Part shown: one piece after another, positions 34,001 to 45,100 of the stretch | How the letters are laid out: every line of letters starts with the position of its first letter | Numbering within the stretch: position 1 is the first letter of the stretch | DNA from: Hormiphora californensis | Taxonomy: Eukaryota; Ctenophora; Tentaculata; Cydippida; Pleurobrachiidae | Assembly (NCBI GenBank): GCA_020137815.1 | Contig: CM035358.1 | Location: 2,580,821-2,644,820 of the forward strand | Length of the DNA: 64,000 nucleotides | Reading direction: 5' to 3' | Notes under the pieces: model-generated | The model's database searches: none | What the model saw: only the letters and a program-made list of their open reading frames with translations | Told to the model about the DNA's origin: nothing | Translations under genes and position numbers: made by a program

Positions 34001-36675
34001 CTGATGAGGCCTCTGTGAACGGTCTGCACGGCAGTGCTACTGCAGAGGAGGCCGTTGAGGAACTGAACTTCTTTTTCCCACGGGTAGGTAGGGTTAGAAG
34101 TTGGTCTTGCATAACCCCTGATAGAATTGGCAGCTGTAGCCGGCTCTCTGCTCAAGCCTGGAAGGATTCATTTCAAACCACTGAACCAGTTCTCTTGTTT
34201 TAGACCTGTGAGAGTCTGTCCACTAAAAACAGCCCCCTTTCCTCTCTGTTACGGGTTCCACATGGTTTCAGGAACAAACAGTAGCAGTGATTAAGCCGGA
34301 GATGCAGGATTGTAAAAGCGAGATTATGGAGAGAATCAGGGAGGCTGGAATTGTTGTTCAAGCAGAGAAAACAGTTACACTTTCTCGAGATGAGGCTGGG
34401 TCTTTTTATAGTGAGCACAAGGAGAAGGAATTCTATGGGGACCTCTGTGACTACATGGCCAGGTTCGTTGGGTCAAATTTGGAATTTGGGCGTGACCCGA
34501 TTGGATGCTCGATCGGTCCCAGTTGTTGTCGCTAAAACGCCGATTTTGGAATGCGCGCCGCGCGATGTCTTACTAAAGTACATAGTTGTCATGGCTGACC
34601 AGAGCAGAAACCGCGCTTTCATTTGACACATTTTACATTCCCTGCAATATTTCTTTCCAATTCTATTCAATTTGACATTTTAACTTTCAGTGGTGAATCT
34701 TCCTTCCTGGTTTTGTCGTCAAGTAATGCCGTTGAGAAATGGAGGGCCATCATGGGACCTACAGACCCAAACGAGGCAAAGGAAAAAGCTCCCACCTCAC
34801 TCAGATCTAAACTTGGTAATCCAACCCTTTATTTCTCTGTCGGTTACCAGTGTTTGCATCACTTCAGAGGTGTCTACAGTGCAGCAGTCATACCCATCTG
34901 CAGATATAAAATAGAACTGTGAAACAACTTCCATAATTACCCCCGGCCCACCCTCTTCCCCCAGGCAAGGACGTCCTGAAGAATGGTCTCCACGGCAGTT
35001 CCTCTGTCCAACATGCCATGGAGTCCATAGAGATGATATTTGGGGAGAGCATGAGCATAAGAACCAGTAAAACATCTACAGACGATGGAACAATGCATGC
35101 TGTGTCTTCTCAGGTTGGTTCTTCTTCGTTTTCCGCTTTATATTTGTGTAGTTTAGTGTGTACCCTGTCAGAGCATTGACCTGACAGTGTGTACCCGACC
35201 CTCCTTCTATTTCTATAAGATAATGTACATTAGATAATCTCTGTAAGAGCTAGTACAGTGTTTACTGTTTAACCACCTTTGTTTCACAGGAACAGAACAA
35301 GGAAGCTGAAGGGTCAATTGAACCTCCTGTAACTGGTCAGATCGCAGAGTCTCCTTCCCGTGAGGAGACATCTGGTAATGAGGAGGCGGGTGAGACATCT
35401 GCTAACGTTGAGGGGGAGGTACAACCTAATGTTGCTGAAGGTGAAGTGCAAGCTAATGAGGAGAGTGAGGAACAACGTAATGTTGAGGACGGGGAGGTAC
35501 AACCTACTGGGCAGGAGGAAGAGGTTGCTGGTGGTGAACCCGCTGAAGGGGAGACTGAACAAGAAGTAGAGGTACAGCAGAGTGAGGTTGTTGCTCAAGA
35601 AGAAGGAGATGTTAATGAGGAAGGTGAACAGGTAAATGAAGAACAGCCAGCTGGTGATGGTGATGGTGATGGTGACCAGGAAAAGGTACAAGATGAGGAC
35701 ATGCCATTACCTGAGGATGTGAAACAAGATCTGGAGAATGGACTGGAGATGTCTAATCCGCATGTTAGTACCCCCTCTCTCTCTTAGTACCCTGTTACCT
35801 CCCCCTCACTATCCACATGTTAGTATTACCCTCCCACATGTTAGTACCCCTTCTTACCCACATTTTAATCCCCTAGTGTTACCACTCCATCTCCATATCC
35901 ACAAATTTTTTGTCAGGCACTGACTGTAAATCGCGCAACCCGGTGCGAAGTTCCCTCACTAACTGCACTCCCTCCCTGTATTTAGCTATCAGAGGGTTTA
36001 TCACCGATTAGTGAGGGTCAGGAGGATTACCTACAGGACTCTTTCAATTCCTGTTCATCTACTGTAAAAGGTAGCGTTTATTCATTCCATTTTATCCGAT
36101 AGTGGAATTATACTCAATTGCTCAAATATTCGGCACTGTTAGTGCTTTTGTTAGTGGTCGGGCTTTCCTAACAGTGCCAAATATTATATTTTTGACAGCT
36201 TACTCAAACCAAACTATTTGACAGAAACAGACGGAGAGATACCAACAGCAACTGCCACCCCGGCTGATCTCACTGGAGACGAGGGAGTTGAGGGTGACCA
36301 GACTGGGGATGAGGGGGACCATCCCACTGAGGGTGATGTGCCACCAGTTAAGAGTGAGGCTGCTGCACAGGAGGAGGGAGAAGAAGAACCATCAGCAGTA
36401 TATAATTTGAATGAAACAGCCAAGGAGACGAAAGAGGATTTTGATTTGGTTGTAGCAACAGAGGAATCGACTGCTGATAACACAGGTGCATATATTCAAA
36501 TTGATCTTTCAGAACATTGGCCCGACCCTATTATCACTTCTTCCAAATAGAGCATTGGCCTGACAGAAGTTGAAGCATCTTCTTAGTGTCAGCTACGTTT
36601 AGTAACAAGTCTTGCTTTTCAGAACCAGTAGCAGAATCTGAACCAGTTCCAGAGGAGGTGTCTGCAGAAAACTGA
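31066..36675 (+). CDS. NME8: Thioredoxin domain plus three NDPK domains and acidic tail (NME8/IC1-like)
   Basis: Seventeen exons join in phase to 893 codons plus stop: 31066-31099, 31267-31411, 31614-31791, 31899-31967, 32074-32215, 32325-32480, 32640-32791, 33314-33424, 33577-33768, 33919-34083, 34272-34462, 34691-34815, 34965-35113, 35290-35763, 35986-36070, 36225-36485 and 36623-36675. The thioredoxin domain has the active site CWGPC (about residues 48-52). Three nucleoside diphosphate kinase domains follow (about 158-292, 293-448 and 449-603), starting TLALIKPDA, TLCVIRPDT and TVAVIKPEM. Each keeps the histidine region: IHSSDN, LHGSAT and LHGSSS. The rest is a Glu-rich, low-complexity tail. 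This order matches NME8/TXNDC3 and sperm dynein intermediate chain 1, an outer dynein arm component of cilia and flagella. A 42-bp duplication repeats the end of exon 9 with its donor. Confidence 0.9.
35165..35187. mobile_element. 23-bp solo remnant of the CTGTCAG family
   Basis: 23 bp starting CTGTCAGAGCATTGACC and ending CTGACAG, flanked by perfect 8-bp repeats TGTGTACC (35157-35164 and 35188-35195), inside an intron of the NME8-like gene. In reverse complement it differs from the family core at one base. Confidence 0.85.
36126..36187. repeat. Intronic hairpin
   Basis: Inverted arms AATATTCGGCACTGTTAG and CTAACAGTGCCAAATATT separated by about 25 bases, in the intron before exon 16 of the NME8-like gene. 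A diverged CTGTCAG-family copy lies in the next intron (about 36507-36567). Confidence 0.7.
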
Positions 36676-37855
36676 AGAAACCCAGCAAACTCACCCCTCT
36701 CCCGGGAACAATGTAATGCGACGGCAGGTCTGTCCAACTCCGATTGAAAGGTATGTTTCTGAGTCAAAATAGACTTTTTGACGAATATATCTGACCTAGA
36801 AAGGACTTGTTTGAGTGTCTGAAAATGAACTGAAATCAAGAAATGACATACCGAAATGTATTTTATCACAATATGATCTGACACATACTGTATTTCATTG
36901 TGAATTGTGTATAAAATCTCCGTTTAAAGTTTGCATTATGCAAACTGTGTTAATGAGAGACTTCTATGTCTTGTATCTGTGTGTATTATACCTCTTTTAT
37001 TTTTCACTGTGAGATAAACTTCGGCTCTTGTGACATCCCGAATACCCACATCCCTTGCCACAGCTCCCCTTACACCATAATATTATCAATCACTCCAAAA
37101 GCTACCGGCTCTCCAGCAATTTACACAACCCCCCGGCTGCCAAAGATATTATTTCCATCCCCTTTCCATCACACGGCCTTCTATATTATTGCAATATTGC
37201 GGTGGCCAACTCACATGAACCGGGGAGAGAGCGGGAAAATGTGAATAGTTTTTAGAAAGTGTGAGTGTGCACTCGCCTGCAAATCAAAGGGGTAGTCGTG
37301 TTGTAATAGTAGCACGGGCTGTGACTCCGCCACCCTATGCAAAGAGGGGGGGGGAGATGAATGATTCATTGAGATGGGCGGGACACAGATATTTTCGTGT
37401 AAAATGAATAATTTAAAAGTGTACAAGGTAAAAACGTACAGAAGAATTTACAGGTCTACCTAACTATATAAATTTGTTCAGTGCAGTGAACTGCTATAGA
37501 TTATTCTACATAAAATAGATCACTACTTATATAATGTCGATATATAAAATCACGATTGTAAATAACCTTGAACTAAGAAAACAATAGCTAAACAAACAAG
37601 AAGGGTTTTTACGTGTGACAGGTCGTTTGCAACTGAATAGCACAAACAACAACCGCCCCTCTGAAATATATTTCCTTCCAACGAACGCACAAACTTCAGA
37701 GTTCAAATTATCCTCTGTCAACCTAGTAATCTTCTGAAAGATCTTCAACCCACGTCCTTCCCCAGATCTGAAATTTAGCTGATCTTGCACTGCTCTGCGA
37801 TGTTGCTGTGTTACAACAGTGATATACATCTATCCTCTTCCTCCTACTTCACTGT
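36676..37855. other. Intergenic DNA between convergent NME8-like and homeobox genes
   Basis: This holds the 3' ends of two convergent genes. No additional exon was recognised. The sequence is unique-looking, with an AT-rich stretch at about 37430-37570. Confidence 0.6.
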
Positions 37856-39027
37856 TCAAGAGATATGTTGACTCCCAAACACATTCATATTGGCTGGTAT
37901 CCCCCACTTATCCAACTCCATCCTCTCCCCCAGTTTCTCCTTCATGTGCTCATAATGATTGTACACCATCTTCAAATCAGCCTCATTGTCCGGCCTGTTC
38001 TCCTCCTGTTTGATGTCCACAACTCCACCCTGCTCCACAATGTGGTGGTGGAGATTCACAGCGGTGGAGGATGACGTCACTTCGTGGTCTTCTTTGTCCC
38101 CGGTGGTTGAGGTGGCGGTGAGGCGGCTCTGTTTCCTCCACTTGGCACGACGGTTTTGGAACCATACCTGGATACGGGCTTCCGGTACTCCCAACCTGGA
38201 GGAGAGAGGGGGAGGTTTAGGATAAATGAGGGGGATAAGGAGAAGAGAAATATTTAGAGGTTTCAGGTAGTGGAGGGTGGAGAAGAGGGAAGTTTAGATA
38301 TTCGTCCCAACCAATACCATACACAATACGGGCATGAGTCATGGCTTAGTAGAGGGAGTTAGTTGGGTGGATGGGAGATATTTACATCCAACTGGAAAAG
38401 GGGGAAATAAAAATAGTAACTGACACAATTACATGCAGGTAGAATCTTGAAGGTGATAGGGCACACATACAGATTTGGAAATGATTATTTTAACTCAAAC
38501 TGCATTTCGGAGAATAGGAAAGAATCAGAGTCAGCAAGGGGCCGGGGGACATTATATAATTCAGAATCAGCCACTAAATATAAATGATATGAAAGATTCA
38601 GCAGCTATAAATACCTGAGTGCTAGTTCTTCTCGTGTGAAGATATCTGGATACTTCGACTTCCCGAACACCATTTCCAGTTCATTCAGCTGTATTGCACT
38701 GTAGTTCGTCCTATTCCTTCTCTGTTTCCTCGCACCACCCGAATAAGATGGATAATGCAGAGTCTCAGTAGGTAGACGATACCCTCCCGCTCCAATAGCA
38801 GCTGGGTGGATGGGAGGCAGGAGAGATAACCTAGCGTGGCCCACTGGGGAGGTAAACTCCACTGGTGACTGCTGGAAGTAGGGGAGGAGGTTTGATGCTG
38901 TGGTGAATGCAGAGTGGTCTGCAACTGATACAGATGATGGTCCAGTAGTTGTTATAGATGCAGCTGTTGTAGAGGAGGGAGAGCCGGAAGTCGATACAAG
39001 ACTATTGAAGAATTCAGGGAACGACAT
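37856..39027 (-). CDS. PRD-class homeobox transcription factor, two exons
   Basis: Minus-strand exons 38615-39027 and 37856-38195 join in phase to 250 codons plus stop. The N-terminus is Ser/Thr/Pro-rich. The homeodomain spans about residues 102-161, with NRTNYS in the N-terminal arm, L16, F20, W48, F49, N51 and R53, and glutamine at position 50 ([12 protein letters not shown]). EAR at 42-44 and W56 mark the PRD-like class. No paired domain is encoded and no OAR motif is evident in the C-terminal part, which is charged and rich in His and Glu. The intron falls in codon 37 of the homeodomain. The protein should bind TAAT-type sites in the nucleus. The exact family is not assignable by eye. Confidence 0.88.
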
Positions 39028-39244
39028 ACTCAGCTAGGGTCTAGCTATGGAGGAGGGGGATTGGGTAATCAAATCAATTCAAACAGGGTGCTAAAAACAC
39101 GACAAGCAGAACTACAGAGCTAGCAAAATTGGGAAGCTTTATATATATGTACCTCCGGTCTTATTCACACAATAGTGAGCAGAGAGATGATACGAGCTAT
39201 GTAAACAAGTAATAGGAGCTTACCCCTCATCTCTCCAACCCCTC

Positions 39245-39343
<99 letters not shown>

Positions 39344-40082
39344 ATAGCGGTGAGATAGTTTACCCAATCCGGACACCCCGCCCGTGTCACCTGACCTATC
39401 TCAGATCGTGAGCGAGATCAGAAACGAGAGTTAGGGAGAGTGAGAGTGAGAGAGAGAGAAAAGCAATGAAAGGTGGGATGTGTGTGTAGGTGTGTGTTAG
39501 AGTGATTGATTGGGTGTGAGTGACTGAACATGATTAGGAGTCCTAATAGGGCAAAGTATAGATCTAGAAACGAAGGTACAATCTAGAAAAAGAAGGTTAC
39601 AAGGTTCCTCCTAGTTAAGGTTTGTGTGGCGACACGGGCACTGACATCACGTGACATGCTCCTGACACGTGAGAAAGGTCGGGTTTCCGTCCACAATATA
39701 CCCAAACACCCGAGCAAATCGAATATTTGTGTGACTTTCTTCCACGGGCCGGGTGATGACAAAACCAGGGGGCATCTACGACAAGGGGAGAGATAGCTCT
39801 TATGTTAGGGAGAGAATACCGCTCTCTGTTATAATATAATGATTATGATTCATTGGGGGTAATTGACAGCGAGATAGAGGAGAGCTGTTCCACCTGACCA
39901 ATCAGGCCCTTTTCATAACACTTTCACCCTCCAACCACCACATTTTCACTCCCCGGACCCACATTTTCGCCCGCCAGACCCCATTTCCATAATCCCCAGA
40001 CCAACCTAAAATCCACCAATTTTAATTTGAAACTAATCAATATGCCTGTTAATTAGCGTATGTGATTAAGACTGCAGCTGTA
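39028..40082. other. Shared upstream region of homeobox and small acidic genes
   Basis: Divergent intergenic region with a CT tract and a GA-rich patch (39430-39465). It must hold promoters for both genes. No specific site is claimed. Confidence 0.5.
39249..39340. repeat. (CT)n microsatellite
   Basis: Uninterrupted CT tract of about 90 bases about 220 bases upstream of the homeobox start codon. Confidence 0.97.
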
Positions 40083-40839
40083 ATGGGGAAAAGAAGGAAA
40101 CTTCCTGCAAAGAAATCAGGTACGTTCATTTTCACTCATTCTGATACTATCGTTTATCGTTGTGAAACAAAATGGGAAAAGAGCTATCAGTGATAGCTCT
40201 TTTCCCGTTTTGTTTCATAGACCGATCGTGTAGAACCCGGAAAATGATCCTTTAAATCCCCCTCTTCCCAAAAGTAGCCCACTTTTCCTTTCAGAGAGCA
40301 CCGAGAAGAAGAGGAAGATATCGGAGGAGGTGGAAAGTGTTCAACAGGAAGCACCCAAAAGTAGGGATCAGGATGACGTCACCACTACCTCTGATGACGT
40401 CACTACTGATAATGTAGCTGAACTTCCGATAAACTCTGGGGAGGAGGGAAGTGAAGCTAAATCAGTTAGTGAGTGTTCAGGTTCTTGTTATTCGGAAACT
40501 GTGTTGTGTTGTTGTATAACTATAATACTACTGCAGTGAACAGTGAACACATTGATCCCAGTTCCTAGTAGTGCAGTAATACAGCTGCAGATAACAACTT
40601 CTTTCTTCTCAGATGATCGAGCAGATGATATTGACGACAGTTTCAAAGAGGGAACAGATGATATTGACAGTATCCAAGAAGGGGAAGATGACACTCATGT
40701 TTCCGAGCAATTTGGAAAGACTATGGCGAGGATGACTCAACTGAATAAAGATATTGATCAAGTGTATGAGTATCTGACTTTTTGGAAAAAGAAATATGAC
40801 TCAGTAAGAAAGAGTCATACGAGTGCTATGAAAATTTGA
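40083..40839 (+). CDS. Small acidic protein with C-terminal coiled coil, copy 1
   Basis: Exons 40083-40119, 40295-40468 and 40613-40839 join in phase to 145 codons plus stop. The start is basic (MGKRRKLPAKKS, possibly a nuclear localisation signal), the middle is acidic (DDVTTTSDDVTTDN, DDIDSIQEGEDD), and the last 40 residues have a heptad-like pattern (ARMTQLNKDIDQVYEYL, then FWKKKYDSVRK). No family is recognised. A close second copy lies downstream. Intron 1 holds a hairpin (40164-40216) with arms GAAACAAAATGGGAAAAGAG and its inverse. Confidence 0.72.
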
Positions 40840-41252
40840 AGGGACCGGTGTCAACTTCAAGAGTTCAAGGTATTTTTGTGAGTGTGAACTCTCGTCGACC
40901 GTCGTTCCTTGTTGAGTACTCAACAAGTCGTTCCTGTGTTGTAGTTGTACCCCGCTCTATGACCCTACAAGTTCGAAGCCTCCTCTTTTTCTTGGTTTGC
41001 ATAAGTTTTATTCCCGTTTTATTTAAAAATTCATCATTGCCCATGCTGTAATTCATTTGTAAATGTAATGACTTGTAATGTTTGGTATTTCAGTTTCAGT
41101 TTCAAATTGAAATGGAAAGAGTTGTTTATTGTTTATTACGTGGGTATGATATATATGTTGGTTACGAAGTCACCCCTATTTTTTTTTTTTTTTTTTTTTT
41201 TCGTGTCTTCATCGTTCCTATATCTGTCACCCCCCACCTCATCATGTGAACC

Positions 41253-41321
41253 CTGTCAGGCAATTGCCTGACCCTATTTGCTTCAATCACGAAGGCAGGT
41301 CAGGCGGGCTAAGTCTGACAG
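41253..41321. mobile_element. CTGTCAG-family MITE, diverged copy
   Basis: 69 bp starting CTGTCAGGCAATTGCCTGAC and ending AAGTCTGACAG. No matching flanking duplication is visible. It lies between the two copies of the small acidic gene. Confidence 0.5.
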
Positions 41322-41708
41322 CGTCTATACAACATACATATGAGGTGGAGTTTGACGGATATCATCTCTGCAGCCATCCAGTTGAAACCGGTATTAGGCA
41401 GCGGATTACGGGGGCCCGGATGAATCGCCCATACCAATCCCCCATACCGAGTGCCCGTACCTGACGTTTGCGCATTGAAATTGTGTACTTTAGCGCGTAG
41501 CACGCGCAAAAAAACTCCGCGCGGCGTGCGCGCCACACACATTTCTGCTCAGAAAAAAATCGATCAAAAAAAGTTTTTCAGGGTCAACTTTTCACGTTTT
41601 GGCTCATAACTTCTCTTCCTGATAAGATAAAGACTTCAAACCTTCACCATTCGATGGGGCTTCAAATTTACTTTCCAACGGTACCCAAACGAACTCTGTA
41701 GCTTATCA

Positions 41709-41790
41709 GGAACCGGAGATATGACCAATTATGATAATAACAAGGGGCACCAAAGCGGTTTATTGACATAATTGGTCATATCTCCGGTTC
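41709..41790. repeat. Hairpin with GAACCGGAGATATGACC arms
   Basis: Two 24-base arms, GGAACCGGAGATATGACCAA and onward and its inverse, separated by about 30 bases. Possibly the ends of a very small element. Confidence 0.75.
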
Positions 41791-41806
41791 TGATGACTCG
41801 AGTCCG

Positions 41807-42125
41807 TTGGATTTCCCCCCACCCCTTTTCCCCCTCCCACCCCACTTTTTACCCCCCGCCCAAATTCTCCTAAATCCCCAGACCCCCCCCCCCGACCCCC
41901 CAAATCCCAATAAATGGGGTTTAAAAATGCGTTTTTGGATTAAGCTGGGGGTAATGGGGAAAAAAGGAAACTCCAGAAAAGGGAATTCGGTCGTTAAGGT
42001 TTTTAATATTTTCACTCTTTTCTGAAGCGATAGCTTTTTCCCTTTTTTGTTTAAAAAGAAAAATCGATCGGGGGAAAACCGGAAAAAACTCCAAAACCTT
42101 TCCAAAAAGTATAGCCCCATTTTCC
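41807..42125. other. Homopolymer-rich, noisy-looking duplicate of the copy 1 upstream region
   Basis: This stretch aligns loosely with 39940-40260, the promoter, exon 1 and intron 1 of copy 1, but C, A and T runs are expanded and short words are scrambled. The flanking exon 2 copy is clean. This contrast suggests a consensus error rather than ordinary divergence. Confidence 0.4.
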
Positions 42126-42135
42126 TTTCTTTCAG

Positions 42136-45100
42136 AGAGCACCGAGAAGAAGAGGAAGATATCGGAGGAGGTGGAAAGTGTTCAACAGGAAACACCCAAA
42201 AGTAGGGATCAGGATGACGTCACAAATACCTCTAATGACGTCACTACTGATAATGTAGCTGAACTTCCGATAAACTCTGGGGAGGAGGGAAGTGAAGCTA
42301 AATCAGTTGGTGAGTGTTCTTGTTATTCGGAAACTGCGTTGTGTTGTTTGAGAGTTAGGCCGGGTCCAGACGAGTGGTAGGTAGCTACTATGGTAGGCTA
42401 CCATAGTAAGCTACCATAGTAGCTCGGAACTGACCAGACGAATGGTAGCAAAGCTACTATGGTAGGCTAGCTACCACTCGTCTGGCCACTCTCTGACACA
42501 TCTACCATGATACTTCTGTAATCATCGGGGGTATCAAGTTTCTTATGCCCCACAGTAAGATGTGATAACAAGTTACAATGGTAGGCGGTCAGGGGGTGAA
42601 CAGACGAGTGACCACCTACTATAGTAGCCTACTATAGTAAGCTACTATGGTAGGCGGTAATACCTCGACCTATAACCGCCTACCATAGTAGCTTATGGTA
42701 GATATAGGTGTACAGACGAGTGGTAGCTATGGTAGATATCTACCATAGTAGCCTACTATAGTAGCTACCTACCACTCGTCTGGACCCGGCCTTTCATAAA
42801 CATTCATAAACATTCATAAATAAATTAAGCATTGTACACAAAGTTTCAGCTCAAAAAGAGCTAACACTCAGACACCAAAAGGAATCGGGTTTTAATGGGC
42901 AGCCAAACAACATAGAAAAGCAAAACACCCCTGAATGATTTACTCTCTGAAAACACTCGGATCGTTTCTCCAATCCAACAGGGAGTTACTGTGCTGAACA
43001 CTATACCCACGAACCGGTGGCTGGTCAGGGATGGTGGACAGGTATTTACCGAGCGACTGCTTTAGCTCGAGTAGGGAAGCTGAAGATCTCACTACCCGAG
43101 GCACTGCATTCCATAACTGAGCTCCTTTTACGCCGAATGATGAGTCATAGGGGCCAGAGATGGATTTTTGGGCCAAGTAGTTATACCGAGGGATTACCGC
43201 TCTGGTGCCAAGGCGTGGGTGCTCTGTAAACAAGAGACTCGTACTGTTTGGTACTACCTTATGCAAGACCTTCCAGACGTGGATAATTATATATCGTTCT
43301 CGGCGCCGTTGAAGGGACAGGATTTTGAGGTGATGGAGTCTGTCCCAGTAATTCATGCCCGAACAACTCGCAATCCTGCGGGTGAATTGTCTCTGTGCCT
43401 CCTCAACCAGTGCAATATCTGACTTTTTGACAGGGTTCCATAGGGGACAACAGTATTGAACCTGGGGTCTGACGATGGATTTGAGTAGGGTTAGCATGGT
43501 GTCATCCGATCTATCCCGAAACATACTAAGTGCCCAGCCACTCATCCGACGAGCCTTAGTCGTGATGCTGCCGATGTGCTCCGACCATGCACAGTTTGTT
43601 GAAACAAGGACTCCTAGGTCTTTGACAGATTCGCTAGGGGATATCGTTTCGCCTCCAGGCCCACTGTAGGAGTAGTTTTCATTGGAGAATGGCAGCTCTC
43701 TTAACAGTTGGGTGGAGCGAAGAGTATAGTTCATAACTTCAAATTTGTCCTGGTGTAGGGACATGTTGTTATCTGTCGCCCAACGTGCAAACACAGCTAG
43801 ACTTTTCTGGAGATCCTCTCTATCATCCAATGACTTGATTGCCTTCCACAGCTTGGAATCGTCTGCGAAGGTGAGGACTGTGCCAGAAAGAAGTGACTCT
43901 ATGTCTATCATATAGACTAAAAACAACAAGGGACCAATAACTGTACCCTGTGGGACACCACTGATGACCAATTCCTCCCGAGACTGAGCACCATCTACCA
44001 TCACTGTTTGCACTCTTTCTGAAAGGAAGTTGTTGATCCAACGGTGTAGCTGTCCCCGAATACCATATTTTTCCAATTTTGCCATCAAGACCTTGACATC
44101 GACTTTGTCAAAAGCCTTCTCCATGTCTAAATACACAACATCCACTTCGTGTCCGTTATTCAGTTCTCTCATGACATTATCGTAGTGGTTTAAGAGTTGA
44201 GTCAAGCAGCTTCTGTTCCTCCGGAAACCATGCTGGCCATCGTTGAAGAGCCCATTTCCCTCCAGATGATCGACAACTTTGTTTCTTACAACTCTCTCAA
44301 ATGTTTTAATCATGTGGGAGGTGAGTGCGACAGGCCGATAATTTTTTGCCTCCATTTTGGATCCTTTCTTAAACACGGGTGTTATATATTGGCATTTAAG
44401 GCATGTTGGTACGACACCCTCATGGAAAGAACAATCCCAAAGTAACCATAAGGGGCATGCCAACTGTTTCCGGCACTTGGACAGTATAACCGCTGGTATG
44501 TCCCCTGGTGGTGCTCCAGCGTAAGGATCTAACTCAGCCAATGCATCCTCAATACAGCCGGGAGTAAAATCAAGATTGTCCAGTGTGATGGTCGTAGAAG
44601 GAATATCCTTAGTAGCCTCCTCGGCCGAACACTTAGCAGGATCGCTGAATACCCCCACATACTGTGACTGAAGAATGTTTGATTTCTCCAGGGGATCATC
44701 GGTAACTGTGCCATCAGGTCTTAGGAGTGGGGCCACACTAGACTTGATTTTCCGATGCTTGTTCACAAATGACCAGAAAAACCGTGGATTACATTTGATA
44801 GTGTCAATAGCCTTTCTCTCTCTTCCTTCCAGAAGCCCAAGGAGGTGAACCTTTATCCTATCACCAGTCTTCTCAATTTTACGGTTAAGCTTATCAATCA
44901 GGGACTGGTAGGAACATCTCTCCCTAGCAAGTTTTAACCGGGAGTTCAACTTTTTCTGCCTCCTTTTCAATCGTTTCAGATAGGGATCCCTCTTCTTTAA
45001 ATTGCTAAAAACCTTCCGTTTAGAATGCTTTTCGAACACGCCTAGAACAATCTCTGTAATACATTGGACATAGGCGTGGCCGCCATCTTCCATGTCATAT

